Of a stretch of 64,000 nucleotides of DNA, positions 43,917 to 53,413 are shown one piece after another. A program made the position numbers and the translations under genes. Position 1 is the first letter of the stretch. Every line of letters begins with the position of its first letter. Source of the DNA: Coprococcus comes ATCC 27758 (GTDB taxonomy: Bacteria > Bacillota > Clostridia > Lachnospirales > Lachnospiraceae); NCBI RefSeq assembly GCF_025149785.1, contig NZ_CP102277.1, forward strand, positions 930,001-994,000, read 5' to 3'. A model generated the notes under the pieces. The model saw only the letters and a program-made list of their open reading frames with translations. It was not told the DNA's origin and did not search any database.

Positions 43917-44652
43917 AATTGGAAAAGTCTATGTAATCGGTCTTGGACCGGGTGCTGAGAAAGAAATGACATACCAGGCGTCCACGGCACTGGAAAAAAG
44001 TGAGGTTATTATCGGGTATACCGTATATACGGGACTGATACGGGAAAGGTTTCCGGATAAAAAGTACCTTTCCACACCAATGCGGCAGGAAGTGATCCGC
44101 TGTGAGATGGCAATGGATGAGGCGATGAAAGGAAGAACGGTAGCTATGGTATGCAGTGGGGATGCCGGAATTTACGGAATGGCAGGTCTGCTCTATGAGA
44201 TGGGACAGGGCTACCCGGAGGTGGAGCTGGAGGTCGTGCCGGGGATCACGGCGGCAAATGGCGGTGCGGCAGTTCTTGGTGCACCTCTGATGCATGATTT
44301 TGCAGTGATCAGTCTGAGTGATCTTCTGACACCGTGGGAGAAGATTGAAAAGAGGATCCGCGGAGCTGCGATGGCGGATTTTGTGATCTGTCTGTATAAT
44401 CCGTCCAGCCGGAAACGGGCAGATTACCTGAAAAAGGCATGTGAGTATATCCTGGAGTACCAGAGCCCGGATACAGTCTGCGGTTATGTGCGGAACATCG
44501 GACGTGAAGGCGAAGATGCACATATTCTGACACTTTCTGAGCTGAAGGATACGGAGGTCGATATGTTTACAACCGTTTATATCGGCAACAGCCAGACGAG
44601 AAATGTGGATGGGAAAATGGTGACACCGAGAGGCTATCGATTGGAGGAATAA
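43909..44652 (+). CDS. cbiH: Cobalt-precorrin-3 C17-methyltransferase CbiH
   Basis: 247 residues from ATG 43909, inside the end of cbiF. Ring-contraction methylase of the CbiH/CobJ family. VIGLGPGAEKEMTYQASTAL at the N-terminus, VIIGYTVYTGLIRERFPDK, AMVCSGDAGIYGMAGLLYEM near 82 and VVPGITAANGGAAVLGAPLM near 108 are the four signature blocks. VDMFTTVYIGNSQTRNVDGK near the end is specific to this branch. Confidence 0.95.
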   Translation: MCKIGKVYVIGLGPGAEKEMTYQASTALEKSEVIIGYTVYTGLIRERFPDKKYLSTPMRQEVIRCEMAMDEAMKGRTVAMVCSGDAGIYGMAGLLYEMGQGYPEVELEVVPGITAANGGAAVLGAPLMHDFAVISLSDLLTPWEKIEKRIRGAAMADFVICLYNPSSRKRADYLKKACEYILEYQSPDTVCGYVRNIGREGEDAHILTLSELKDTEVDMFTTVYIGNSQTRNVDGKMVTPRGYRLEE

Positions 44653-44654
44653 CT

Positions 44655-45875
44655 GTGGAAAACCGAAAATGCCAGGTAAATCTTGCCGGGATCGGGATGG
44701 GAAGCAAAGGAACGCTTACGGAAGAGGTCAGAAAGATCATTGCGGAAAGTGATGTACTGATCGGAGCTACGCGGATGCTGGAAGGATTCCGGGAAAAAAA
44801 GAAATGCTGCTATGCAGAGTATCTGCCGGAAAAAATCAGAGCAATCCTGGATGAGCAGGAGGAAAAGACCAGATGTACGGTGCTGTTTTCCGGGGATACC
44901 GGATTTTACAGCGGGGCAAAAAAGCTGGCGGATATTCTGAAAAAAGACGGATATGAAGTACAGATTTTTCCGGGGATTTCATCTGTAATCTATCTTGCGG
45001 CAAAGCTTGGAAAAAGCTGGGAGGATGCAAAGATTCTCAGCATGCATGGAAGAAGTCAGAATTTTATCCATGTAGTTGCAAACCATGAAAAGACATTTCT
45101 GATCCTTGGGAAAAGTGCGGGAAAAGAGATCTGCGAAAAACTGAAATATTACCATCTGGAACAAGTAACCGTTTCGGTTGGAAATCATTTGTCTTATCCG
45201 GATGAAGAGATTGTGATCAAAAAAGGAAACGAGCTTCAGGAAGAAGATTTTGGTGATCTTACCACTATTCTGATTGAGAATCCAAAGCCGGAAAAGAGAA
45301 CAGGAATTCATCTTGCAGATGAGGAGCTGATCCGTGGAAGTGTTCCGATGACGAAGGAGGAAGTGCGGACAGTCAGCATTGCAAAATTGAAGCTTACAAA
45401 GAATGCAGTAATATATGATGTGGGGGCCGGAACCGGTTCAGTGTCTATAGAGGCTGCTCTTCAAGGAGAGAATCTCCGCGTTTATGCAATAGAGAAGAAT
45501 CCGGAGGGTGCAGAACTGATCAGGAAGAATATGCAGAAATTCCGGGCAGACCAGATTCAGGTTATAGAAGGAGTTGCACCGGAGGCACTGGAAGCACTGG
45601 AAATGCCGACCCATGCTTTTATCGGAGGCAGTACAGGACAGTTAAAAGAAATTATTCAGTGCATAAAGAAAAAAAATCCGGACGTCCGTATCGTGATCAA
45701 TGCAATTTCGCTGGAAACCGTGAAGGAAGCGATGGAGGCGATGGAGGAAGGACTGCTTGCAGATCCGGAAATCATACAACTGAATGTGGCAAAGTCAAAG
45801 AAACTTGGAAGATATCACATGATGACCGGGTTAAATCCGATTTATATTATTTCAGACGGAGGAGATATAGAATGA
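44655..45875 (+). CDS. cbiET: Fused cobalt-precorrin-7 C5-methyltransferase / C15-methyltransferase (CbiE-CbiT, CobL type)
   Basis: 406 residues from GTG 44655 with GGAGG seven bases upstream. The CbiE half (about 1-205) has the methylase signature LAGIGMGSKGTLTEEVRKII and FSGDTGFYSGAKKLADIL. The CbiT half (about 215-406) has the SAM motif VIYDVGAGTGSVSIEAAL near 252 and HAFIGGSTGQLKEIIQ near 318. Together they methylate C5 and C15 and decarboxylate the C12 acetate. It overlaps cbiA by four bases. Confidence 0.94.
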   Translation: MENRKCQVNLAGIGMGSKGTLTEEVRKIIAESDVLIGATRMLEGFREKKKCCYAEYLPEKIRAILDEQEEKTRCTVLFSGDTGFYSGAKKLADILKKDGYEVQIFPGISSVIYLAAKLGKSWEDAKILSMHGRSQNFIHVVANHEKTFLILGKSAGKEICEKLKYYHLEQVTVSVGNHLSYPDEEIVIKKGNELQEEDFGDLTTILIENPKPEKRTGIHLADEELIRGSVPMTKEEVRTVSIAKLKLTKNAVIYDVGAGTGSVSIEAALQGENLRVYAIEKNPEGAELIRKNMQKFRADQIQVIEGVAPEALEALEMPTHAFIGGSTGQLKEIIQCIKKKNPDVRIVINAISLETVKEAMEAMEEGLLADPEIIQLNVAKSKKLGRYHMMTGLNPIYIISDGGDIE

Positions 45876-47254
45876 AAATTCCCGGAATTGTAATCGCGGC
45901 ATCTGCCAGTGGGAGTGGAAAGACAGCGGTGACAATGGCAATGATGAAAGCATTTAAAAATACCGGAAAGAAGGTACGCGCCTGCAAATGCGGACCGGAT
46001 TATATTGATCCTATGTTTCACTGGGAGGTGCTGGGAATTGATTCCGAGAACCTGGATCTGTATTTTTGTGACCGGGAGCGCTTGAAAGAGCGGTTTATGC
46101 ATCATGCGGAAGGCGCGGAGCTTGTGGTGACAGAAGGTGTGATGGGGTACTATGACGGGATCAGTCTGGATTCGGATGAGGCAAGTACTTATGACGTTGC
46201 GAGAACCCTGGGACTTCCGGTAATCCTGGTTGTTCCGGCAAGAGGTATGGCATCGACAATCCTGGCAGTATTGAAGGGAATGATTGAATACCGGAATGAC
46301 AGTAATATCCGGGGAATCATTCTGAACCGGATTTCCCCGATGCTGTATCCGAAGATGAAGAAGATGATCGAAGAGGGATTGCAGACAATGGGATTCCAGG
46401 TTCAGGTGGTTGGTTATGTGCCGGAGGAGGATGCTTTTCATCTGGAGAGTCGGCATCTGGGACTGATGCTTCCGGAGGAAATAGGGAACCTGGGAAAACA
46501 GATTGACCGGGCAGCAGAGATTCTGACAGAGACACTTGATATGGAATCGGTGCTGAAAATTGCCTGGGAAGCAAAAGAAATGGAGTATCATCCGGTGAAG
46601 GCAAAACAGGAAGCAGCCGGACGAAAAGTGCGTATCGGCGTAGCGCGTGACTTGGCCTTTTGTTTCTATTACAAGGATAATATGGAGCTTTTAAAAGAGC
46701 TTGGATGTGAGATCATTCCGTTTAGTCCTTTGGAGGATACAAGGCTTCCGGAACATTTAGACGGACTTTTATTTGGTGGTGGATATCCGGAACTTTGTGC
46801 GAAACATCTGGCAGAAAACAGAGCTATGCGAAAAGATGTAAGAAAGCAGATTGAAAATGGAATTCCATGTATTGCGGAATGTGGAGGATTTCTATATTTG
46901 GCAGAAGAGCTGGAAGGGGAAGATGGAAAGCACTATCCGATGGTGGGGGTACTTCCGGGAAAAGGGATCAAAAAAGGGCGACTTACCAGATTCGGATACA
47001 TTGAGCTGACTGCGGAAATGAACGGAGTGTATATGAAAAAGGGAGAGAAGATCCGGGCGCATGAGTTCCATTATTGGGATTCTACGGAAAACGGAGAGGA
47101 TACACTTGCCGTAAAGCCGGATGGTGTGAGAAAATGGCAGGCTGTTCATATGAAGGGGAATCTGTTTGCGGGATTTCCGCATTTATACTTTTATTCCAAC
47201 CCCAAAGTGGCCAGACGCTTTGTAGAAGCGTGTAGAACCTACAGAAGCAAGTAA
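45872..47254 (+). CDS. cbiA: Cobyrinate a,c-diamide synthase CbiA
   Basis: 460 residues from ATG 45872 (GGAGGAGA upstream, ATGA overlap). Glutamine-dependent amidation of the a and c carboxylates. The N-terminal P-loop domain has VIAASASGSGKTAVTMAMM and CKCGPDYIDPMFHWEVLG; the C-terminal class I glutaminase domain has LLFGGGYPELCAKHLAENRA near 294, and catalytic cysteine in IPCIAECGGFLYLAEEL near 335. RAHEFHYWDST near 393 holds the glutaminase histidine region. Confidence 0.95.
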   Translation: MKIPGIVIAASASGSGKTAVTMAMMKAFKNTGKKVRACKCGPDYIDPMFHWEVLGIDSENLDLYFCDRERLKERFMHHAEGAELVVTEGVMGYYDGISLDSDEASTYDVARTLGLPVILVVPARGMASTILAVLKGMIEYRNDSNIRGIILNRISPMLYPKMKKMIEEGLQTMGFQVQVVGYVPEEDAFHLESRHLGLMLPEEIGNLGKQIDRAAEILTETLDMESVLKIAWEAKEMEYHPVKAKQEAAGRKVRIGVARDLAFCFYYKDNMELLKELGCEIIPFSPLEDTRLPEHLDGLLFGGGYPELCAKHLAENRAMRKDVRKQIENGIPCIAECGGFLYLAEELEGEDGKHYPMVGVLPGKGIKKGRLTRFGYIELTAEMNGVYMKKGEKIRAHEFHYWDSTENGEDTLAVKPDGVRKWQAVHMKGNLFAGFPHLYFYSNPKVARRFVEACRTYRSK

Positions 47255-47300
47255 AAAGCTGACAAAGACAAATCGAAAAGACAGGAGATTAGACTTACAG

Positions 47301-48374
47301 ATGGAAGAGACCAGATGGAAAGAGAAAATAAAACCACTTGATGAAAATGCAATGGAAGAGGCGCGGGCGCACTGGATGACGGTAGGGAAGCCGCTGTTTA
47401 GTCTGGGAAGTCTGGAGGATGCGGTGATCCAGATTGCCGGGATTAAGGGGACTTCAGATTTTGAACTGCGAAAGCGCGGGCTGATCATTATGTGCGCGGA
47501 CAACGGTGTGGTAGAAGAAGGCGTGACACAGACCGGACAGGAAGTAACGGCAATCGTGGCGGATAACTTTACAAGAGGAGAGACAAGCGTCTGCATCATG
47601 GCAGAAGAGGCAAAGGTAGATCTTTTCCCGGTGGATGTAGGAATGGCAACAGATGTGCCGTCTGTGACAAAGAAAGAATACAAAGTGATGTATGGCACAC
47701 ACAATTTTGCAAAAGAAGCGGCGATGACAAGAGAAGAGGCAGTTGCGGCGATAGAAGTTGGGATTCAGATGGTAAAGAAGTGTGCCGAAGCGGGATACGA
47801 AATTCTTGCGACAGGTGAAATGGGAATTGGAAATACAACGACCAGCAGTGCGGTTGTCTCTGTATTGCTCGGAGAGGATCCGAAGGTCATGACAGGAAAG
47901 GGGGCAGGTCTGACGAAAAAAGGTCTGCAAAAGAAGGTACAGGTCATCCGGGAAGCGGTTGAGCGGATGCAGCCGGATAAAACAGATGCGATCGATGTAC
48001 TTTCTAAGGTTGGAGGACTTGACATAGCAGGACTTGCAGGTGTATATCTCGGTGGGGCGATCTACCGGATTCCGGTGCTGATAGATGGCTTTATTTCTGC
48101 AGTGGCTGCACTTGTGGCAGTACGGCTGGTTCCGGAATGTGCAGGATATATTTTACCATCCCATTTGTCTGATGAACCTGCGTCAAGAAAGATTTTAGAT
48201 GCTTTAGAAAAAAAACCATTTCTTACATGTGGCATGTGTCTGGGGGAAGGAACAGGAGCAGTGGCAGCGATGCCGCTTCTTGAGATGGGACTTCAGGTGT
48301 ACCGTAAAATGGGAACTTTTGATGATATTCACGTAGAGCAGTATGAAGTACTGGATGGGAAGGACGAAAGATGA
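47301..48374 (+). CDS. cobT: Nicotinate-nucleotide:dimethylbenzimidazole phosphoribosyltransferase CobT
   Basis: 357 residues, activates the lower-ligand base to alpha-ribazole phosphate. MCADNGVVEEGVTQTGQEVT (about 63-82) and TGEMGIGNTTTSSAVVSVLL (about 172-191) are family motifs; the catalytic glutamate is in CLGEGTGAVAAMPLLEMGLQ near 315. The ribosome site AGGAG is 13 bases from the ATG, rather far. The last four bases overlap cobS. It starts the nucleotide-loop assembly block. Confidence 0.94.
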   Translation: MEETRWKEKIKPLDENAMEEARAHWMTVGKPLFSLGSLEDAVIQIAGIKGTSDFELRKRGLIIMCADNGVVEEGVTQTGQEVTAIVADNFTRGETSVCIMAEEAKVDLFPVDVGMATDVPSVTKKEYKVMYGTHNFAKEAAMTREEAVAAIEVGIQMVKKCAEAGYEILATGEMGIGNTTTSSAVVSVLLGEDPKVMTGKGAGLTKKGLQKKVQVIREAVERMQPDKTDAIDVLSKVGGLDIAGLAGVYLGGAIYRIPVLIDGFISAVAALVAVRLVPECAGYILPSHLSDEPASRKILDALEKKPFLTCGMCLGEGTGAVAAMPLLEMGLQVYRKMGTFDDIHVEQYEVLDGKDER

Positions 48375-49147
48375 AATTTTTAGAACCGATGATCGTTGCG
48401 TTTTCTATGTATTCAAAAATACCGATGCCGCGCATTGAGTGGAACAAGGAAAATATGAAATATACGATGTGTTTCTTTCCGCTGATCGGTGTTGTGACCG
48501 GAGTACTCATTTATCTGGCAGGAATGTTTCTTGATGGAAATATTTTTCCGAAAGTAAACAGTGGAAGACTGATGTTTGCTGCGGTTATGACATTGATACC
48601 GGTTTTTGTAAGTGGAGGGATCCATCTGGATGGATTTATGGATACGATGGATGCACTTGGATCCTGGGGAGATAAAGAAAAGAAACTGGAAATCCTGAAA
48701 GATTCGCATAACGGTGCTTTTGCGGTCATCGGAATCTGCTGTTATTTTACCGTAAGCCTTGGCGTATGGAGTGAAATCCGGACGGAGATGCTTCCGGTAG
48801 TAGCAGCAGGATATGTAATTTCAAGAGCGCTCAGTGGGATTGCTGTAGTGACATTTCCGGCAGCAAGAGGAAGCGGTCTTGTAAAGACTTTCCAGGATGG
48901 AGCACAGAAAAAGGCAGTAAGGATCACAATGATTGTATACCTGATCCTGGCGGCAGTATATTTGTATTTCTGTTCGCCGGTTGGTATGGTGGTACTTCTT
49001 ATAATTGCAGGAGTAGTATTTGGATATTATTACCGGATGAGCAGGAAACAGTTTGGAGGTGTTACCGGGGATCTGGCGGGATACTTTCTGCAGATTTGTG
49101 AGCTGGCATTATTAGTTGGGGGATTGATTGTGCAGGGAATCAAATGA
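48371..49147 (+). CDS. cobS: Adenosylcobinamide-GDP ribazoletransferase CobS
   Basis: 258 residues, integral membrane cobalamin-5'-phosphate synthase with about six helices. AFSMYSKIPMPRIEWNKENM at the N-terminus and GGIHLDGFMDTMDALGSWGD (about 78-97), carrying the metal-binding acidic residues, are the family hallmarks; DSHNGAFAVIGICCYF follows. GGVTGDLAGYFLQICELALL is the conserved C-terminal helix. The stop codon lies inside the first copy of a 19-base tandem repeat. Confidence 0.95.
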   Translation: MKFLEPMIVAFSMYSKIPMPRIEWNKENMKYTMCFFPLIGVVTGVLIYLAGMFLDGNIFPKVNSGRLMFAAVMTLIPVFVSGGIHLDGFMDTMDALGSWGDKEKKLEILKDSHNGAFAVIGICCYFTVSLGVWSEIRTEMLPVVAAGYVISRALSGIAVVTFPAARGSGLVKTFQDGAQKKAVRITMIVYLILAAVYLYFCSPVGMVVLLIIAGVVFGYYYRMSRKQFGGVTGDLAGYFLQICELALLVGGLIVQGIK

Positions 49148-49208
49148 AAAGCAGGGAATCAAATGAAAAGCAGGGAATCAAATGAAAAGCAGGGAATCAA
49201 ATGAAAAG
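49133..49208 (+). repeat. Four perfect 19-base tandem repeats across the cobS stop
   Basis: CAGGGAATCAAATGAAAAG occurs four times without mismatch at 49133, 49152, 49171 and 49190. The first copy encodes the end of CobS and its TGA stop; the others fill most of the 90-base gap to cobC. It is the longest gap inside the biosynthetic operon and looks like a recent slippage expansion. Confidence 0.97.
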
Positions 49209-49237
49209 CAGAGAAAGGAAGAGGAGATGTATAGAAG

Positions 49238-49843
49238 ATGGAAATCGAGCTGATTCGGCATTTTGCGACGGAAGGGAATTTGGAGAAGCGGTATATTGGG
49301 GTGACAGATGAAGAAATAAAGGCAGAGTTCGTTCTGGAGCATACTCTGAAAAAAGAAGAAAATGGACGTGAGGAGTGGAAGCCGGAGCTTGTGATTGTCA
49401 GTCCGCTCAGGAGGTGCAGGCAGACGGCAGAGATTCTTTTTCCGGGAGCAGAGCAGGTTGTCTGTGAGCAGATGCGGGAATGTGATTTTGGCCTTTTTGA
49501 GGGGAAGAATTATCAGGAGCTGACTGGGAATCCAAAGTATCAGAGCTGGATTGATTCTGGAGGTACAAAGGCATTTCCGGGAGGAGAAGATCCGATGGAG
49601 TTCCGGAAACGGTGTGTCTGCGGATTTGAACAGATGATGGAAAAGATGATAAAGGGAAAAAGAAAGAAGATTGCCTTTGTGGTTCATGGGGGGACGATCA
49701 TGTCGGTGATGGAAGCATTTGATCCGGAAAAGAAAGAATTTTATCACTGGCAGGTGAAAAACGGAAAAGGTTTTCATTTTCAAATTGAGGAAGAAAAATG
49801 GCAGCAGGGAAAGAGACAGTTTGAGGAGATTGAGGAAATATGA
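49238..49843 (+). CDS. cobC: Histidine phosphatase family protein, probable alpha-ribazole phosphatase
   Basis: 201 residues, phosphoglycerate-mutase-like fold. The usual RHG active-site triplet is RHF here (ELIRHFATEGNLEKRYIG, residues about 4-21), keeping the nucleophilic His. VSPLRRCRQTAEILFP near 51, CDFGLFEGKNYQELTG near 84 and FVVHGGTIMSVMEAF near 147, with the second His, complete the site. By context it removes the phosphate from alpha-ribazole phosphate or from cobalamin phosphate. It overlaps cbiB by four bases. Confidence 0.88.
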   Translation: MEIELIRHFATEGNLEKRYIGVTDEEIKAEFVLEHTLKKEENGREEWKPELVIVSPLRRCRQTAEILFPGAEQVVCEQMRECDFGLFEGKNYQELTGNPKYQSWIDSGGTKAFPGGEDPMEFRKRCVCGFEQMMEKMIKGKRKKIAFVVHGGTIMSVMEAFDPEKKEFYHWQVKNGKGFHFQIEEEKWQQGKRQFEEIEEI

Positions 49844-50802
49844 GTTCTTTGATGGCATGTATAGCAGGAATGGCGCTGGATGCGATTTTCGGGGATCCGG
49901 TATGGCTTTACCACCCGGTACGGATCATTGGAAACTGGATTTCGATACTGGAAAAGTGGCTGCGCGGATTTTGTAAAAATGATGAGAAAAAAGAAAGAAT
50001 CGCAGGATGTGTTTTATGGTTTGGTGTGGTGATCGCATCGGTCGGAATTCCGTGGGGACTTTTGTATCTTGTCGGAAAGGTCAGCTTCTGGCTTCAATTT
50101 GCACTGGAAACTTTCTGGTGTTATCAGCTTCTTGCCGGAAAATGCCTGAAAGATGAAAGCAGGAAGGTTTATGTACGGCTCGTAAACCACAATCTGGAGG
50201 GGGCAAGACATGCGGTATCGATGATCGTGGGGAGAGATACCGGAAATCTTTCTGAGGCCGGAGTGACAAAGGCAGCGGTAGAAACGGTAGCCGAAAATAC
50301 ATCGGACGGAGTGATCGCACCGCTCATTTTTATGCTGATCGGTGGGGCACCACTTGGATTTTTTTATAAGGCTGTTAATACAATGGATTCTATGGTAGGA
50401 TATAAGAATGAAAAGTATTTACATTTTGGTCGGTTTGCGGCTAAAATGGATGATGTATGGAATTATATTCCGTCCAGGATATCAGCACTTCTGATGATCG
50501 CAAGTGCATGGATTTTCCGGATGGATTATAAAAGGGCGTGGGCAGTCTGGAAAAGAGACAGGCGAAAGCATGCCAGCCCGAATTCCGCGCAGACAGAAGC
50601 GGTATGTGCAGGTGCACTTCAGGTGCAGCTTGCGGGAGATGCCTATTATTTTGGAAAATTATATCCGAAAGAGACAATCGGAGATGATGTGCGTCCTATC
50701 GAGCCGGAAGATATTTTAAGAGCCGGTAATCTAATGGACGGAACAGCACTTCTGACACTTCTTGTCTTTGGATTACTGAAATATTGTATGATACTGATGT
50801 AA
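49840..50802 (+). CDS. cbiB: Adenosylcobinamide-phosphate synthase CbiB
   Basis: 320 residues, membrane protein that attaches the aminopropanol arm to adenosylcobyrate. DAIFGDPVWLYHPVRIIGNW at residues 14-33 is the family signature; AAVETVAENTSDGVIAPLIF near 150 and AVNTMDSMVGYKNEKYLHFG near 180 follow, and the protein ends with a hydrophobic helix. ATGA overlap with cobC indicates coupled translation. Confidence 0.95.
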   Translation: MSSLMACIAGMALDAIFGDPVWLYHPVRIIGNWISILEKWLRGFCKNDEKKERIAGCVLWFGVVIASVGIPWGLLYLVGKVSFWLQFALETFWCYQLLAGKCLKDESRKVYVRLVNHNLEGARHAVSMIVGRDTGNLSEAGVTKAAVETVAENTSDGVIAPLIFMLIGGAPLGFFYKAVNTMDSMVGYKNEKYLHFGRFAAKMDDVWNYIPSRISALLMIASAWIFRMDYKRAWAVWKRDRRKHASPNSAQTEAVCAGALQVQLAGDAYYFGKLYPKETIGDDVRPIEPEDILRAGNLMDGTALLTLLVFGLLKYCMILM

Positions 50803-50817
50803 GGGGAATAAAAGGTT

Positions 50818-51873
50818 ATGGAATATGTACATGGTGGAGATATTTATACACACAAAGGAATGACAGATTTTTCTGTGAATCTGAATCCGTTCGGACCTGG
50901 AAGAGCTGTAGTGGAAGCGGCAAGAAAGTCAATAGACCAAATTGGAAATTATCCGGATGCCAGCTGCAGGAAACTGAAAAGTGCTCTGGCGAAAAGACTG
51001 GAAGTTCCGGCTGAGCATATTATCTGTGGAAATGGAGCGGCAGATCTGATTTTTACGGCAGTACTTGCGGACTGCCCAAGGAAAGCGCTGATACCGGTTC
51101 CTGCATTTGCGGAATATGAACAGGCACTGCGTGCGACCGGGTGCGAGATCTGTTATTATAAGAAAAGAGAAGCGACTGGTTTTCAACTGGAAGAAGATTT
51201 TCTGGATCTTCTGAATGAAGATATTGATATGGTATTTTTGTGTTCACCGGATAATCCGACCGGAAAGCTGATCGACCGGAGTATGCTTTGGAAGATTCTT
51301 GCAAGATGCGAGACTTACGGAATCCGGATGGTATTGGATGAATGTTTTATTGATTTCGCGGAAAATGCAGCTACGGCATCCATTCTTGCAGATACTAAGA
51401 GATGGAGAACGTTATTTATCCTCCGTTCACTGACTAAGATGCACGCGATTCCGGGAATCCGTATCGGGTATGCCGTTACTTCGGATATGGAATTTCTGGA
51501 GAAGATGGAACAGTCCAGACAGCCATGGAGCGTATCGATACCGGCACAGGCGGCAGGCATGGCATCTTTAAAAGAGCGGATGCGTGTGAAACGGACCTGT
51601 GATTTTACGAACCGTGAAAGAATCTGGATGGAAAATGAATTAGACAAGCTTGGAATTACCCATTATCCGTCAGATGCCAATTTCATTCTGATGCGAAGCG
51701 GTATAAATTTATATGAGAAACTGAAAAAACAGAAGATCCTGGTTCGGGATTGCAGCAATTACAAAGGTCTCGGAGAAGGATATTATCGTGTTTGTATGCG
51801 GCAGAGAGGAGACAACCAGAAACTGATCGATGCGCTGGGAGAAATTCTCTATGCAGGTCAGGGAGAATTTTAA
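50818..51873 (+). CDS. cobD: Threonine-phosphate decarboxylase CobD
   Basis: 351 residues, PLP enzyme of the class I/II aminotransferase fold that makes (R)-1-aminopropan-2-O-yl phosphate for CbiB. HGGDIYTHKGMTDFSVNLNP at the N-terminus is typical of CobD; the PLP lysine is in ILRSLTKMHAIPGIRIGYA near 206, and the aspartate pairing with the ring nitrogen is in LDECFIDFAE near 178. It lies between cbiB and cbiP, with one base between its stop and the next ATG. Confidence 0.92.
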   Translation: MEYVHGGDIYTHKGMTDFSVNLNPFGPGRAVVEAARKSIDQIGNYPDASCRKLKSALAKRLEVPAEHIICGNGAADLIFTAVLADCPRKALIPVPAFAEYEQALRATGCEICYYKKREATGFQLEEDFLDLLNEDIDMVFLCSPDNPTGKLIDRSMLWKILARCETYGIRMVLDECFIDFAENAATASILADTKRWRTLFILRSLTKMHAIPGIRIGYAVTSDMEFLEKMEQSRQPWSVSIPAQAAGMASLKERMRVKRTCDFTNRERIWMENELDKLGITHYPSDANFILMRSGINLYEKLKKQKILVRDCSNYKGLGEGYYRVCMRQRGDNQKLIDALGEILYAGQGEF

Positions 51874-51874
51874 T

Positions 51875-53413
51875 ATGGCAAAGTCGATTATGATTCAGGG
51901 AACCATGTCAAATGTCGGAAAGAGCCTTCTTGCGGGAGGGCTCTGTCGTGTTTTAAAGGAAGATGGAATCAAGGTTGCACCATTTAAGTCACAGAACATG
52001 GCACTCAATTCTTTTATCACGGCAGATGGTCTGGAAATGGGACGCGCACAGGTCATGCAGGCAGAAGCTGCTATGATCCGGCCGGAAGTTTATATGAACC
52101 CGATTCTTTTAAAACCGACCTCCGATGTAGGAAGTCAGGTAATTGTAAACGGAGAAGTTGCGGGAGTCATGCCGGCGATGGAATATTTCCGTAAAAAGAA
52201 AGAATATATTCCGGCTATTTTAGAAGCTTATCATAAACTGGAAGAAAAGTATGATGTGATCGTCATTGAAGGCGCGGGAAGTCCGGCAGAAATAAACCTT
52301 AAGCAGAATGATATTGTCAACATGGGACTTGCTGAGCTGGTGGATGCACCGGTTCTTCTTGCCGGAGACATTGACCGTGGTGGTGTGTTTGCGCAGATCG
52401 TCGGGACGGTTATGCTGTTGGAAGAAAAAGAGCGGGCAAGGATCAAAGGTACGGTGATCAATAAGTTCCGCGGGGATGTGAAAATTCTGGAGCCAGGTAT
52501 CAGGATGCTGGAGGAGCGGACAAAGATACCGGTATGTGGCGTGATGCCATATATTTATGCGGATATTGATGATGAGGATAGTCTGTCAGAAAGGTTTGAG
52601 CGGAAAGAAAAGGCGGCACTTCTGGATATTGCAGTGATCCGTCTGCCGCGTATTTCCAATTTCACAGATTTTGCGGTACTGGAATGCAGGGAAGAAGTTT
52701 CGCTTCGGTATGTGTCAAAGGCAGGAGATTTCGGGAATCCAGATCTGGTAATTCTGCCGGGAAGTAAAAATACGATGGAAGACCTGTTGTGGCTTCGTCA
52801 GAGCGGACTGGAAGGGAAAGTGCTGCGCCATGCCTCATCAGGGAAACCGGTATTTGGTATCTGTGGCGGTTACCAGATGCTTGGAGAAGAGATCCTTGAT
52901 CCGGAAGGGGTAGAACGTGGTGGAACCATAAAAGCAATGGGACTGCTTCCTGCAGTTACTGTATTTGAAAATACCAAGAGAAGAACCCGTGTTACCGGAA
53001 GGTTCGGAGAAGTTAACGGAATCTTAAAAGCAATGTCCGGTGCAAAGCTGGATGGATATGAGATCCATATGGGGGAAACTATTTTTTCTGATAAAGATGC
53101 TGCAGATCATAAGATGATGGTACAGATCTGTGATCAGGTGACAGGTGAGAGCCGGTGGGACGGAGCGCAGAAGAAGAATGTGTACGGCTGCTATGTACAT
53201 GGGATTTTTGATGACCGGGAAGTAGCGGATGCACTGATCGGGGCACTTCTGGAAGAAAAAGGATACGGCGAGGAAGCCATGCACTCCATGGACTACCATG
53301 CTTACAAAGAGAAGCAGTATCAGATTCTTGCAAATGCAGTTCGTGAGAATATGGATATGAAGAAAATATATGAGATTATCGAGAAGGGAAATGCAGCAGA
53401 ATGTTTCATCTGA
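51875..53413 (+). CDS. cbiP: Cobyric acid synthase CbiP/CobQ
   Basis: 512 residues from ATG 51875 with AGGGAGA eight bases upstream. Glutamine-dependent amidation of the b, d, e and g side chains. N-terminal P-loop-like domain IMIQGTMSNVGKSLLAGGLC with FKSQNMALNSFITADGLEMG, and EGAGSPAEINLKQNDIVNMG near 132; C-terminal class I glutaminase with LVILPGSKNTMEDLLWLR near 290 and nucleophile Cys in PVFGICGGYQMLGEEILDPE near 326. It overlaps cobU by 13 bases. Confidence 0.95.
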   Translation: MAKSIMIQGTMSNVGKSLLAGGLCRVLKEDGIKVAPFKSQNMALNSFITADGLEMGRAQVMQAEAAMIRPEVYMNPILLKPTSDVGSQVIVNGEVAGVMPAMEYFRKKKEYIPAILEAYHKLEEKYDVIVIEGAGSPAEINLKQNDIVNMGLAELVDAPVLLAGDIDRGGVFAQIVGTVMLLEEKERARIKGTVINKFRGDVKILEPGIRMLEERTKIPVCGVMPYIYADIDDEDSLSERFERKEKAALLDIAVIRLPRISNFTDFAVLECREEVSLRYVSKAGDFGNPDLVILPGSKNTMEDLLWLRQSGLEGKVLRHASSGKPVFGICGGYQMLGEEILDPEGVERGGTIKAMGLLPAVTVFENTKRRTRVTGRFGEVNGILKAMSGAKLDGYEIHMGETIFSDKDAADHKMMVQICDQVTGESRWDGAQKKNVYGCYVHGIFDDREVADALIGALLEEKGYGEEAMHSMDYHAYKEKQYQILANAVRENMDMKKIYEIIEKGNAAECFI

